From Mesorhizobium sp. YM1C-6-2 (GTDB lineage Bacteria; Pseudomonadota; Alphaproteobacteria; Rhizobiales; Rhizobiaceae): 64,000 bases of DNA. Position numbers and translations under genes: made by a program. The stretch is from the NCBI RefSeq assembly GCF_003666685.1, contig NZ_RCIZ01000007.1:173054-237053 (forward strand). The letters run 5' to 3'. Of this stretch, positions 53,726 to 61,663 are shown in pieces; the stretch's first letter is position 1, and every line of letters starts with the position of its first letter. The notes beneath the pieces are model-generated. The model saw only the letters and a list, made by a program, of their open reading frames with translations. It did not search any database and was not told where the DNA came from.

Positions 53726-53882
53726 AGAGAGTGACAGGCCCTGTCGCCACACTCGAATGACCTGTTGAGGTGGCTGTCAAACTGTCCTTAACTGGTCGCA
53801 ATCTGATTGCCGGCAGAACCAGGATGCCTCTGTCGGCTAACTCAAGACGACGAATTAAAAAGAAACGAAAGGGGAACTTGCC

Positions 53883-55058
53883 ATGAAAAACTCGAAACCA
53901 GCCCTATTAGGCGCCGCTGCAGCTTTGTTGCTGCTCGGTACACATGCCCAGGCTCAGGACGACAAGATCATGATCGGCGGCGCCATGTCGCTCACCGGCG
54001 TGCAGGCGCCGCTCGACACACCCGCGCTGAAAGGAGCGGAGGTCGCCGTCAAGTATCTGAACGACAATGGCGGCCTGCTCGGCAAGCAGGTGGAACTCGT
54101 CAATATCGACGGCAAGTCCGATCCGGTGACGGTCGGCAACGTCGCGGTCGAACTGATCGACAAGGGCGCGGACCTGATCATGGCGCCGTGCGATTTCGAC
54201 TTCGGCGGACCGGCGAGCCGTGAAGCACAGTCGGCCGGGCTGGTGGGCATCTCCACCTGCGCGTCCGATCCGCTCTATTCGTCATGGTCGCTGGGCGACA
54301 AGCAGTTCACCCTTTCCATGTGGAACACCACGATGGGAGCGGTCGCCGCGGACTACGCCTTCAAGGAAAAGGGTTGGAAAACCGCGTATGTCGTGACGGA
54401 CCAGTTCATCGCCTACACCAAGTCGCTGTCGAAGTATTTCGTCGCGCAGTTCAAGGCGAACGGCGGCGAGATTATCCTTGAGGACACTTACACGAACGGC
54501 GACAACAATTTCTCGGCGCAACTCGCCCGCTTGCAAGCGCTCGGCACAAAGCCGGACGTGATCTTCCTGTCGTCCTACGGGCAGGACATCGGAGCCATCA
54601 TCCGCGCGCTGCGCGAAGTCGGCTATGACGCGCCGGTAATGGGCGGCGACGCGTATGACGATCCAGCCATGCACGAAGCACTGGGTGAGAAGCTCGGCAA
54701 CAACGTGTTCTTCGTCACCCACACCTGGATGGGTCCTGAGGCGCATCCGGATATGCCGAAGTTCATCGATCTCTACACACAGATGCATGGCAGCGCTCCT
54801 GACACGTCTTTCGTCTCCACTGGATGGGACACGGTCATGATGATGGCGGAGGCGGTGAAGGCAGCCGGCAGCACCGACGGCGCGGCGGTGGCCAAGGCGT
54901 TGGAGGACGGCGAGTTCAAGCTCCTCACCGGTGACCTGAACTACGGCACAGCCGAGGAGGGTCACGCGCCGGATAAGGCAGCCGTCATGATCGAACTGAA
55001 GGGTGGCAAGCCCACCTTCGTCGGCTGGCGTAGGCCAGAGTCCGTTCCCGCTCCCTGA
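53883..55058 (+). CDS. branched-chain amino acid-type ABC binding protein (LivK family)
   Basis: A 391-residue exported binding protein. The signal peptide is MKNSKPALLGAAAALLLLG with cleavage after HAQA. The mature chain has the type I periplasmic fold with IMIGGAMSLTGVQAP, LKGAEVAVKYLNDNGGLLGK and the acidic-ligand pocket region STCASDPLYSS; cysteines in APCDFDF and STCASD could form a disulfide. The ribosome site AAAGGGGA is strong. It lies 157 bases after the hydrolase gene and is followed by a perfect 10-bp hairpin. The ligand may be an amide or ureido compound in place of leucine. Confidence 0.92.
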   Translation: MKNSKPALLGAAAALLLLGTHAQAQDDKIMIGGAMSLTGVQAPLDTPALKGAEVAVKYLNDNGGLLGKQVELVNIDGKSDPVTVGNVAVELIDKGADLIMAPCDFDFGGPASREAQSAGLVGISTCASDPLYSSWSLGDKQFTLSMWNTTMGAVAADYAFKEKGWKTAYVVTDQFIAYTKSLSKYFVAQFKANGGEIILEDTYTNGDNNFSAQLARLQALGTKPDVIFLSSYGQDIGAIIRALREVGYDAPVMGGDAYDDPAMHEALGEKLGNNVFFVTHTWMGPEAHPDMPKFIDLYTQMHGSAPDTSFVSTGWDTVMMMAEAVKAAGSTDGAAVAKALEDGEFKLLTGDLNYGTAEEGHAPDKAAVMIELKGGKPTFVGWRRPESVPAP

Positions 55059-55068
55059 TGCTCTGAAA

Positions 55069-55095
55069 ACTGCCGGGGCCCCATGCCCCGGCAGT
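55069..55095 (+). terminator. perfect hairpin between LivK-type and LivG-type genes
   Basis: ACTGCCGGGG and CCCCGGCAGT are perfect 10-bp arms around a 7-base loop, 10 bases after the binding-protein stop and 10 bases before the ATPase start, followed by ACAATTT. It should limit read-through or protect the binding-protein message. Confidence 0.75.
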
Positions 55096-55105
55096 ACAAT
55101 TTGCC

Positions 55106-55840
55106 ATGGCTACAAGATCACTCATAGCGGCCGACGTCTCGGTCGAATTCTCCGGCTTGAGCGCGCTGGACCGGGTCAGCCTGTCCGTATCTCCCGGCGA
55201 GATCGTCGGGCTGATCGGCCCCAACGGCTCGGGCAAGACGACGCTCGTCAATGCGATCACCGGTCAGGTCGCCCTTGCCGGCGGCCGCGTTGTCCTGGGC
55301 GCCGAGCAGATTTCGGGGCTTCGCCCCCGCGACATCGCGCTCAGGGGCATCAGCCGATCGTTTCAGATCGTCAGGCTCTTCAACAACATGACGGTGATCG
55401 AGAACATCGAGGCTTCCGCGCTGGCGCAGGGAGGTGGCTTGCGCTCCGCGCGCGAGAAGGCGGCTGCGCTGCTCGACGAGTTCGGGCTTTCTGGAAAGGC
55501 TGAGGAATTGGCGAGCAGTCTTAGCTACGGCGACAAGCGTCGCGTGGAGATGGCGCGCGCGCTGGCCGCGGACCCTGCCTTTCTCCTGCTCGACGAGCCC
55601 GCGGCGGGCATGAACGAAGCCGAGTCGGATGCGCTTCTGCACATCCTCGCCGAGTTGCCGGGGAGCCGCGGCCTCGGCCTTCTCATCATCGACCATGACA
55701 TGCCGCTGATCATGCGCCTGTGCAATCGCCTGCACGTCCTGGCGTCGGGGCGGACGATCGCCGAGGGGGCCGCCGAGGATATCAGGAAAAATCCGGCAGT
55801 GATCGAGGCCTATCTCGGCTCGGGAGCATCCCGTGCTTGA
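55106..55840 (+). CDS. ABC transporter ATP-binding protein, LivG type
   Basis: A 244-residue ATPase of the branched-chain amino acid family. Walker A is GPNGSGKTTLVN near residue 40, the signature is LSYGDKRRVEMARAL near 140 and Walker B is FLLLDEPAAGMNEAE near 160. SLSYGDKRR, in place of LSGGQ, is the normal LivG variant. It starts just after the hairpin, with only a poor ribosome site (GGCAGTACAATTTGCC before the ATG), and overlaps the LivF-type gene by 8 bases. Confidence 0.93.
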   Translation: MATRSLIAADVSVEFSGLSALDRVSLSVSPGEIVGLIGPNGSGKTTLVNAITGQVALAGGRVVLGAEQISGLRPRDIALRGISRSFQIVRLFNNMTVIENIEASALAQGGGLRSAREKAAALLDEFGLSGKAEELASSLSYGDKRRVEMARALAADPAFLLLDEPAAGMNEAESDALLHILAELPGSRGLGLLIIDHDMPLIMRLCNRLHVLASGRTIAEGAAEDIRKNPAVIEAYLGSGASRA

Positions 55841-56540
55841 GGTCAGTGACCTGGGCGTCCGCTACGGCGCCATCCGCGCCGTGCACGACGTTTCCCTGCA
55901 GGCGGGCAAGGGGGAATTGATTGCCATCCTTGGCGCCAATGGTGCCGGCAAGTCTTCGACGCTCAAATGCATCGCAGGAGCGCTGAAGGCATCCGCCGGA
56001 ACGATCCGGCTCGACGGCCAGGACGTTACCTCGGCCAAGCCCGAGCAGATGGTCCGCCTCGGCGTCGCGATGGTGCCGGAGACCCGCGACGTGTTTCCGG
56101 ACCTCACCGTTTCGGAAAACCTCACGCTGGGCAGCTATATCCATCGCAGGAACCGTGCGGACGTCGAGTCGACCCGCGAAAGGATGCTCGGTCTATTTCC
56201 GCGGCTGCGCGAACGCGCACGTCAGGCGGCCGGCACCCTGTCGGGTGGCGAGCAGCAGATGCTGGTGATCGCCCGCGCTCTGATGTCCCGCCCCAAGCTG
56301 CTCCTGCTCGACGAGCCGTCGCTTGGCCTTGCGCCCGTTGTCGTCGACACGATCTTCGAGATGATCGCCGAACTGAAGCGCTCCGGCCTGACGATCGTTC
56401 TGGTCGAGCAGAACGCCGCCAAGGCTCTCTCTGTCGCCGATCGGGCCTATGTGATGCGGCTCGGCAGGATCGCCGCCAAAGGTCCAGCTGCCGAAATCGC
56501 CGCGAACACCGATCTCGGCGCACTCTATCTCGGAGGCTGA
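55833..56540 (+). CDS. ABC transporter ATP-binding protein, LivF type
   Basis: A 235-residue ATPase starting at a GTG that overlaps the LivG-type stop. Walker A is GANGAGKSSTLK near residue 34, the signature LSGGEQQMLVIARAL near 137 and Walker B LLLLDEPSLGLAPVV near 155, exactly the LivF pattern. It is the second ATPase of the heterodimer. The permease gene begins 2 bases after its stop. Confidence 0.94.
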   Translation: MLEVSDLGVRYGAIRAVHDVSLQAGKGELIAILGANGAGKSSTLKCIAGALKASAGTIRLDGQDVTSAKPEQMVRLGVAMVPETRDVFPDLTVSENLTLGSYIHRRNRADVESTRERMLGLFPRLRERARQAAGTLSGGEQQMLVIARALMSRPKLLLLDEPSLGLAPVVVDTIFEMIAELKRSGLTIVLVEQNAAKALSVADRAYVMRLGRIAAKGPAAEIAANTDLGALYLGG

Positions 56541-56542
56541 GC

Positions 56543-57433
56543 GTGACTTTCGCCGTCCAGTTCCTGATCGACGTCCTCAGCCTCGGCGGCGCCTATGCGC
56601 TGATGGCGCTCGGCCTTGTCATCGTCTACGGCATCCTGCGGCTCGTGAACTTCGCCTATGGCGAACTCATCATGGTGGCCGGCTACACCATGTTCCTGAT
56701 GAACGGTTCCGGCGCTCCATGGCTCATCATGGCCCTGGTTGCAGTCGCAATGGCGGTGGCCGCCGGCATCGCTACCGACTATGTCGCCTTCCGCCCGGTA
56801 CGCGCCAAGTCCGTCACGGCGGTGCTGATCACCTCCTTCGCCTTCTCCACGCTGCTGCAGAACGCTGCCCTACTGTTCATCTCGCCACGCCCCCGACCGG
56901 TGCCACTGCCGGAGATTTTCTCCCAGACGGTGACCATCCTCGGCGCGGTGACGCCATTGCGTAATCTCATCACCATCGCGGCAGCCGTAATCCTTCTGGC
57001 TCTTTTTGCCTGGATGATGAGAAGCACGGTGCTCGGCATCGCGATGCGGGCGGCGGCGACCAACTTCACCATGGCGCGCATGCTCGGCGTGCCGGCCAAT
57101 TTGATCATTTCCTCGGCCTTCGCGATCAGCGGCTTTCTCGGCGGCGTGGTCGGGATCCTGTGGATCGGCCGCATCGGAACCGTCGTTCCCGGGATCGGCC
57201 TCGAGCCGCTGCTGGTCGCCTTCATCGCAACTGTGATCGGGGGCATGCGCTCCATGCAGGGGGCGGTGATCGGCGGCTTCCTGCTGGCGCTGATCGACAC
57301 GACTCTGAACTACACGCTTCCGCAGGACCTGCTGAAGTTCCGTGACGCCTTCACCTTCAGCCTGGTTATCCTGATCCTGTTGTGGCGGCCAGATGGGCTG
57401 ATCAAAGGTCCTGCCTCGGGCCAGAGGACGTGA
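56543..57433 (+). CDS. branched-chain amino acid-type ABC permease, LivH type
   Basis: A 296-residue inner-membrane permease starting at GTG 56543 (VTFAVQFLIDVLSLGGAYAL), right after the LivF-type stop with GGAGG upstream. Family features are ALGLVIVYGILRLVNFAYGELIMV near residue 22, the AAATNFTMARMLGVPANLII docking loop and GMRSMQGAVIGGFLLALIDT. It forms the channel with the LivM-type protein encoded next. Confidence 0.93.
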   Translation: MTFAVQFLIDVLSLGGAYALMALGLVIVYGILRLVNFAYGELIMVAGYTMFLMNGSGAPWLIMALVAVAMAVAAGIATDYVAFRPVRAKSVTAVLITSFAFSTLLQNAALLFISPRPRPVPLPEIFSQTVTILGAVTPLRNLITIAAAVILLALFAWMMRSTVLGIAMRAAATNFTMARMLGVPANLIISSAFAISGFLGGVVGILWIGRIGTVVPGIGLEPLLVAFIATVIGGMRSMQGAVIGGFLLALIDTTLNYTLPQDLLKFRDAFTFSLVILILLWRPDGLIKGPASGQRT

Positions 57434-57438
57434 GCGAC

Positions 57439-58467
57439 ATGAAGCGCCATTTGCTCACTCTCGCGGTACTTGGCGGCCTCATAGTCCTGCTCGTGCTGCT
57501 CAATGCGGCATTCGGGATAAGGCTCTACGACCGGATCGCGACAAATCTCTGCATTTCGCTGGTGCTGGTCCTCGGCCTGCAGGTTTTCATGGGCAATTCC
57601 GGCATCCTTTCATTCGCGCATATCGGCTTCATGGGGATTGGCGCCTACGTATCCGCGGTCTTGACCATCCCCGCCCAGATGAAGGGGATGGCACTGCCGG
57701 ACCTCTACCCCTTCCTGAAAGGCGTGGAGCTGTCGCCATATCTTGCGATTGCCGCGGGTGGCATCGTCGCGGCGCTGGTTGCGGCCGCCGTCTCCTACCC
57801 GCTGATGAGGCTTTCCGACGCTGCCGCGGTCATCACCTCCTTTGCACTCCTGGTCGTGCTCTATACGGTGATGACGCATTGGAGCGCACTCACCAACGGC
57901 CCGCGCACCCTGTTCGGACTGCCGAAAGCCACCGACCTGACACTTGCGTCGGTCGTTGCGGCTATCGCGCTCGTGGCCGCCCTCGCCTTCAAGGAATCCA
58001 GAACAGGACGACTGCTGCGCGCCAGCCGCGACGATGAGACCGCCGCAGCAGCAATGGGCGCCCACATCCCGGTTTTGCGCTGGAAGGCATTCGTCCTCGC
58101 AGCCCTGTTCGCCGGCGTTGGAGGTGCGCTGTGGGGGCATTTCATCACCTCCTTCTCGCCCAAGGCCTTCTACCTGAGGGAGACCTTCCTGATCCTCAGC
58201 ATGCTGGTGATCGGCGGCACCAACACCGTGACCGGGGCCGTGATCGGCACTTTCGTGGTGACGCTTGCATATGAGGGGCTCCGCGGGCTCGAGGGCGTTC
58301 TCAACGAGGCCAAGTTCATGTCCGAACCGGTCGTCGGGCTCACCGAGATCGTGCTCGCACTCGCCATGATCGCCGTGCTGGCGCTACGGCCGGGCGGCAT
58401 GTTCCCGACACGCGAGGTCGGCGCCCTCCTTGGGCGCCGCAACAACAGACAGGAGAAGCCAGGATGA
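57439..58467 (+). CDS. branched-chain amino acid-type ABC permease, LivM type
   Basis: A 342-residue permease. I use ATG 57439 because an AGAGG site sits 10 bases before it; a GTG at 57430 that overlaps the previous stop is possible but too close to that site. LivM landmarks are LVLGLQVFMGNSGILSFAHIGFMGIGAY, the RASRDDETAAAAMGAHIPVLRWKAF loop and VIGGTNTVTGAVIGTFVV. Its stop overlaps the start of the second isochorismatase-type gene (ATGA), so transport and hydrolysis are translationally linked. Confidence 0.93.
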   Translation: MKRHLLTLAVLGGLIVLLVLLNAAFGIRLYDRIATNLCISLVLVLGLQVFMGNSGILSFAHIGFMGIGAYVSAVLTIPAQMKGMALPDLYPFLKGVELSPYLAIAAGGIVAALVAAAVSYPLMRLSDAAAVITSFALLVVLYTVMTHWSALTNGPRTLFGLPKATDLTLASVVAAIALVAALAFKESRTGRLLRASRDDETAAAAMGAHIPVLRWKAFVLAALFAGVGGALWGHFITSFSPKAFYLRETFLILSMLVIGGTNTVTGAVIGTFVVTLAYEGLRGLEGVLNEAKFMSEPVVGLTEIVLALAMIAVLALRPGGMFPTREVGALLGRRNNRQEKPG

Positions 58468-59132
58468 GCTGGAAGACCGCATACCGTTCCTTCTATTATG
58501 CCAATGCCGAGGAGCCTGCGGACATCCGGCTTGTTCCAGAGACGACGGCGCTGCTCGTCATCGACATCCAGAACACCTATCTCGCCGACAAGGACACGCC
58601 CGAAGAGACCGAGCGTTGGCAGCCCTTCTACAATCGGATGCGAGAGACGGTCATTCCGAACACCGCCCGACTGATAGCCGAATGCCGCTCCCGCGGCGTC
58701 GAAGTGATCTATGCACGCATAGGCTGCCTCAAGACCGACGGGCGCGACCGTTCGCTCAGCCAGAAGAAGCCTGGCTTCAACTATCTGCTGCTTCCGAAGG
58801 ATCTCGAGGAGGGTCAGGTGGTTCCCGAACTTGCACCCCTCGAAGACGACATCACCATCATCAAGACGACCGACAGCGCGCTGACGGGGACCAATTTGCG
58901 GCTGATCCTGCATAATATGGGGATCAAGGACGTGATCTGCGCTGGTATCTTCACGGACCAGTGCGTGTCTTCGACCGTGCGCAGCCTTGCCGACGAGAGC
59001 TTCGGGGTCGTCGTCGTCGACGACTGCACGGCCGCAGCCACCATGGAGCTGCACCGGCATGAGCTTGAGATCATCAACATGATCTATTGCCACGTCGCGC
59101 AACTCGACGAGGTAGTCGGCTTCCTCGAGTGA
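58464..59132 (+). CDS. isochorismatase/cysteine hydrolase family protein (second copy)
   Basis: A 222-residue paralogue of the hydrolase at 53072. The triad is intact: Asp34 in LVIDIQN, Lys134 in IIKTTDS and Cys167 in FTDQCVSS. DGRDRSL recurs at residues 92-98. The N-terminus is longer (SWKTAYRSFYYANAEEPAD) and the substrate loop differs, so the two copies may act on successive or related substrates. It overlaps the LivM-type gene upstream and the aminotransferase gene downstream (GTGA), placing it in the same operon. Confidence 0.9.
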   Translation: MSWKTAYRSFYYANAEEPADIRLVPETTALLVIDIQNTYLADKDTPEETERWQPFYNRMRETVIPNTARLIAECRSRGVEVIYARIGCLKTDGRDRSLSQKKPGFNYLLLPKDLEEGQVVPELAPLEDDITIIKTTDSALTGTNLRLILHNMGIKDVICAGIFTDQCVSSTVRSLADESFGVVVVDDCTAAATMELHRHELEIINMIYCHVAQLDEVVGFLE

Positions 59133-60463
59133 CCCTGATGAGAAGCGAAGGCGCTGGGAGCATCTATGAGAGGGATCTGGCCGCGCTATCGCGGATGTCC
59201 CACCTTCGTTTCTTCCCGCTGGCGGTCGTCGGTGGCAGCGGCTCTTTTCTGCATAACGAGGACGGAAGGCGCCTGCTCGACTTCTCTGCCTCGTGGGGCG
59301 CTGCGGCGCTGGGGCATTCGCATCCCGCGGTGCGGAATGCGGTCAGCGAAGCGCTTTCGGACCAGGCCGGCGCCAGCATCCTCTCCTCGGCCAACCTGCC
59401 CTCGGTCAAGCTTGCCGAAACGCTTCTGACAATCGTGCCGAAGCGGGCAGCCGGGCGAGTCTGGCTGGGGCATTCCGGCTCCGATGCCAACGAGACGGTC
59501 GCACGGGCGGTTGTGTCGGCAACCGGACGACCGAGGGTCCTTGCCTTCAGGGGCGCCTATCACGGTGGAACCACCGGCTCGATGGCGGTATCCGGGCATC
59601 CGGTCCAACAGAATGTCCCTAAAGCGCCAGGCCTGACGCTTGTCCCTTACCCCGATATCTATCGTGACGGTGGTGATGCTGAACGCATGGCGCTAGAGCA
59701 TATTCGGCAGCTTTTTGCCGGCTCCGTGCGGCCCGGAGAAGTCGCGGCCTTCTTCATGGAGCCTATCCAGTCGGATGGCGGCATGATCGTGCCTCCCGCG
59801 AATTTCTTCCGCGAGATCGAGAAACTATGCCGGCAGCATGGGATCCTTCTCGTGTGCGACGAGGTCAAGGTCGGGCTGGGGCGCAGCGGAAAACTGAATG
59901 CGTTCGAACACCTGGGCATCGAGCCCGATATCGTCGTCTTCGGAAAGGGCTTGGGCGGCGGACTCCCTATCTCCGCCGCTGTCGGGCCGGAGGCGGTTAT
60001 GAATCATCAATCCGCCTTTTCGTTCCAGACGGTTCACGGCAATCCGGTGTGCGCGGCAGCTGCATCCGCGGTGCTCGAAACGATCGAGGTGAACGGGCTT
60101 GCCGAAAATGCGAAACAGACGGGCGCCTATTTGATCGAAGGCCTCAACCGGCTGAAGCAGAAGCACGATCTCATCGGCGATGTCCGCGGACGCGGCCTTG
60201 CGATCGGAGTTGAACTCGTCACGGATCGCGTCGCGCGGGCGCCAGCGCGCCGCGAGGCCGCCATGACGGTCTATCGATGCTTCGAACTCGGCCTTGTGCT
60301 CTTCTATGTCGGCGTGAATTCAAACGTTCTCGAGTTGACGCCACCACTCACCCTCACGCGAGAGGAGGCGCAAGCGGGGCTGGAGCTTCTCGACCGCTCC
60401 CTTGCCGACGTCGCAGGCGGGCGCGTCGATCCTCGGCTGCTAAAGGCATTCCAGGGTTGGTGA
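59129..60463 (+). CDS. class III aminotransferase
   Basis: A PLP enzyme of the class III family, 444 residues from GTG 59129 (overlap GTGA with the previous gene) or 441 from ATG 59138; no strong ribosome site distinguishes them. The catalytic lysine is in VVFGKGLGGGLPIS near residue 272; GHSGSDANETVARAV, YHGGTTGSMAVSGH and LLVCDEVKVGLGRSG are the cofactor-binding landmarks. The family covers omega-amino acids, diaminobutyrate and 2,2-dialkylglycine. As the last gene of the operon it probably deaminates the amino compound released by the hydrolases. Confidence 0.91.
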   Translation: MTLMRSEGAGSIYERDLAALSRMSHLRFFPLAVVGGSGSFLHNEDGRRLLDFSASWGAAALGHSHPAVRNAVSEALSDQAGASILSSANLPSVKLAETLLTIVPKRAAGRVWLGHSGSDANETVARAVVSATGRPRVLAFRGAYHGGTTGSMAVSGHPVQQNVPKAPGLTLVPYPDIYRDGGDAERMALEHIRQLFAGSVRPGEVAAFFMEPIQSDGGMIVPPANFFREIEKLCRQHGILLVCDEVKVGLGRSGKLNAFEHLGIEPDIVVFGKGLGGGLPISAAVGPEAVMNHQSAFSFQTVHGNPVCAAAASAVLETIEVNGLAENAKQTGAYLIEGLNRLKQKHDLIGDVRGRGLAIGVELVTDRVARAPARREAAMTVYRCFELGLVLFYVGVNSNVLELTPPLTLTREEAQAGLELLDRSLADVAGGRVDPRLLKAFQGW

Positions 60464-60799
60464 GCATCATCTGCCTCGCTAGACTTATGGATGATGCTAT
60501 GTGAGCCAAGGGCGCGGCTCCTGTCCGAACGGCCCGGTGTATGTGATGAGAACAAGCCTCGAAGAACTCATGGCCTGGCTGCCTGTTCCAGCCGCCTAGC
60601 AGGGCGGCGGCTTCGGCGGACCGTGGGACCGAGACGCATAAAAATTCCGGCCGCTTCGCGGGATCGTCCCTTCAGCAAGCGCGCCCAGTAGCTTGGGCGA
60701 CAACGTTCGTTAACCCAGGCAGAACGGCGAGGCGGCCGCCCTACAGCAGCATTTCCGCGAGCCTTGGATCGATTGGACTGTCCTGGCAGCCCAGGCCGA
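60464..60799. other. 336-base gap without a gene
   Basis: AGCATCAT (60463-60470) and ATGATGCT (60491-60498) form an 8-bp stem with a 20-base loop just after the aminotransferase stop and could be part of a terminator. Nothing else is recognisable before the small secreted-protein gene, which converges from the other side. Confidence 0.5.
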
Positions 60800-61174
60800 T
60801 CAGTTCATATACTGGAGCATGCGGGCGTGAAAGCACTCGCATTTGTTGATCGTGTCCTCGTCCTTGTAGTTGGTGCGCAGATAGCCATAGGCCTTGCCAC
60901 AGGCCACCTTGGCTTCCGAGGCCCAAACGAACACCGGACGCGACGAATAGATCCACTCGTTGGATTTGGCGACCGCAACCGATTCGTCCATCAGCCGCAC
61001 CACTTCGCCCCGCAACTCGGTCATGTTCTCGGTGAGCACGAGATTCGAGGTTCCGGCCACCGTGCAGTAGTCGTCCGCAGGTATGGTCGACAGGTCGGCG
61101 GCGGCAGTTGCACCGGCGAGACCCATTGCGCAGAAGCCCCCCAGTACGGCGGCTCTGATCGAACGAAAGAACAT
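60800..61174 (-). CDS. small secreted protein with four cysteines, function unknown
   Basis: From the ATG at 61174, preceded by GGGGG, this encodes 124 residues. Residues 1-26 form a signal peptide (MFFRSIRAAVLGGFC, small residues, cleavage near TAAA-D). The mature ~98-residue chain has four cysteines (DYCTV, VACGK, NKCECF), suggesting two disulfides in the periplasm, and is otherwise helical and polar. I recognise no family with confidence; the size and cysteine content recall small periplasmic Rap/HdeA-like proteins. It is a single gene between the aminotransferase and RTX regions. Confidence 0.7.
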   Translation of the reverse strand: MFFRSIRAAVLGGFCAMGLAGATAAADLSTIPADDYCTVAGTSNLVLTENMTELRGEVVRLMDESVAVAKSNEWIYSSRPVFVWASEAKVACGKAYGYLRTNYKDEDTINKCECFHARMLQYMN

Positions 61175-61270
61175 CTTTTCCCCCTGTTGCCCGCCGGTCG
61201 ACCGAACCGTCACCGGAAACCGCCACACAAACCGTCAGATACGGGCCAGCCCTTGGCCCAAGGATGCAAT

Positions 61271-61609
61271 TTACAAGATTGTACCGTCGGAAACCAGTAT
61301 GTCGTCGTCGTAGAGAATGGCCAGCATCGGCGCATCCCCAGCAACAGACGAAACGTTCGCGCTGTCGATCGAGTAGCCTGTCGGCCCGTCGAGAGGTCCC
61401 GCCAATGGCGACGTTCCCTCGAAAGGGGACGCGAGTTGCGCGACAAGCTCCGACATGTCGATGACATCGCCTAGCAGGATGTCGTCCAGAAGCTCGCCGG
61501 GCAGCGCCACGGCTGCCGCCTCCGCCAACGGCAGTCCGGAGCCCGGCCTAGAATCCGGCACAAGCTCGGGCGAACCCGGGTCGGGAAGAAGGCTGGTGGT
61601 CCTCGGCAT
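61271..61609 (-). CDS. small acidic protein next to the RTX gene, function unknown
   Basis: A 112-residue frame with an AGGGA ribosome site 8 bases before its ATG, lying 54 bases downstream of the RTX gene on the same strand. It is acidic and rich in Leu, Pro, Ser and Gly, with no cysteine, no clear membrane segment and no signal peptide. The C-terminal end (LYDDDILVSDGTIL) resembles the Asp-rich ends of secreted RTX-type proteins. I do not recognise it. A real gene is more likely than not, because of the ribosome site and compact fit, but confidence is limited. Confidence 0.45.
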   Translation of the reverse strand: MPRTTSLLPDPGSPELVPDSRPGSGLPLAEAAAVALPGELLDDILLGDVIDMSELVAQLASPFEGTSPLAGPLDGPTGYSIDSANVSSVAGDAPMLAILYDDDILVSDGTIL

Positions 61610-61663
61610 AGTTGCAGTCCCTGAAATGGAATGGCTCCGTGCGCTATCGAGTGCTTCTACCCG

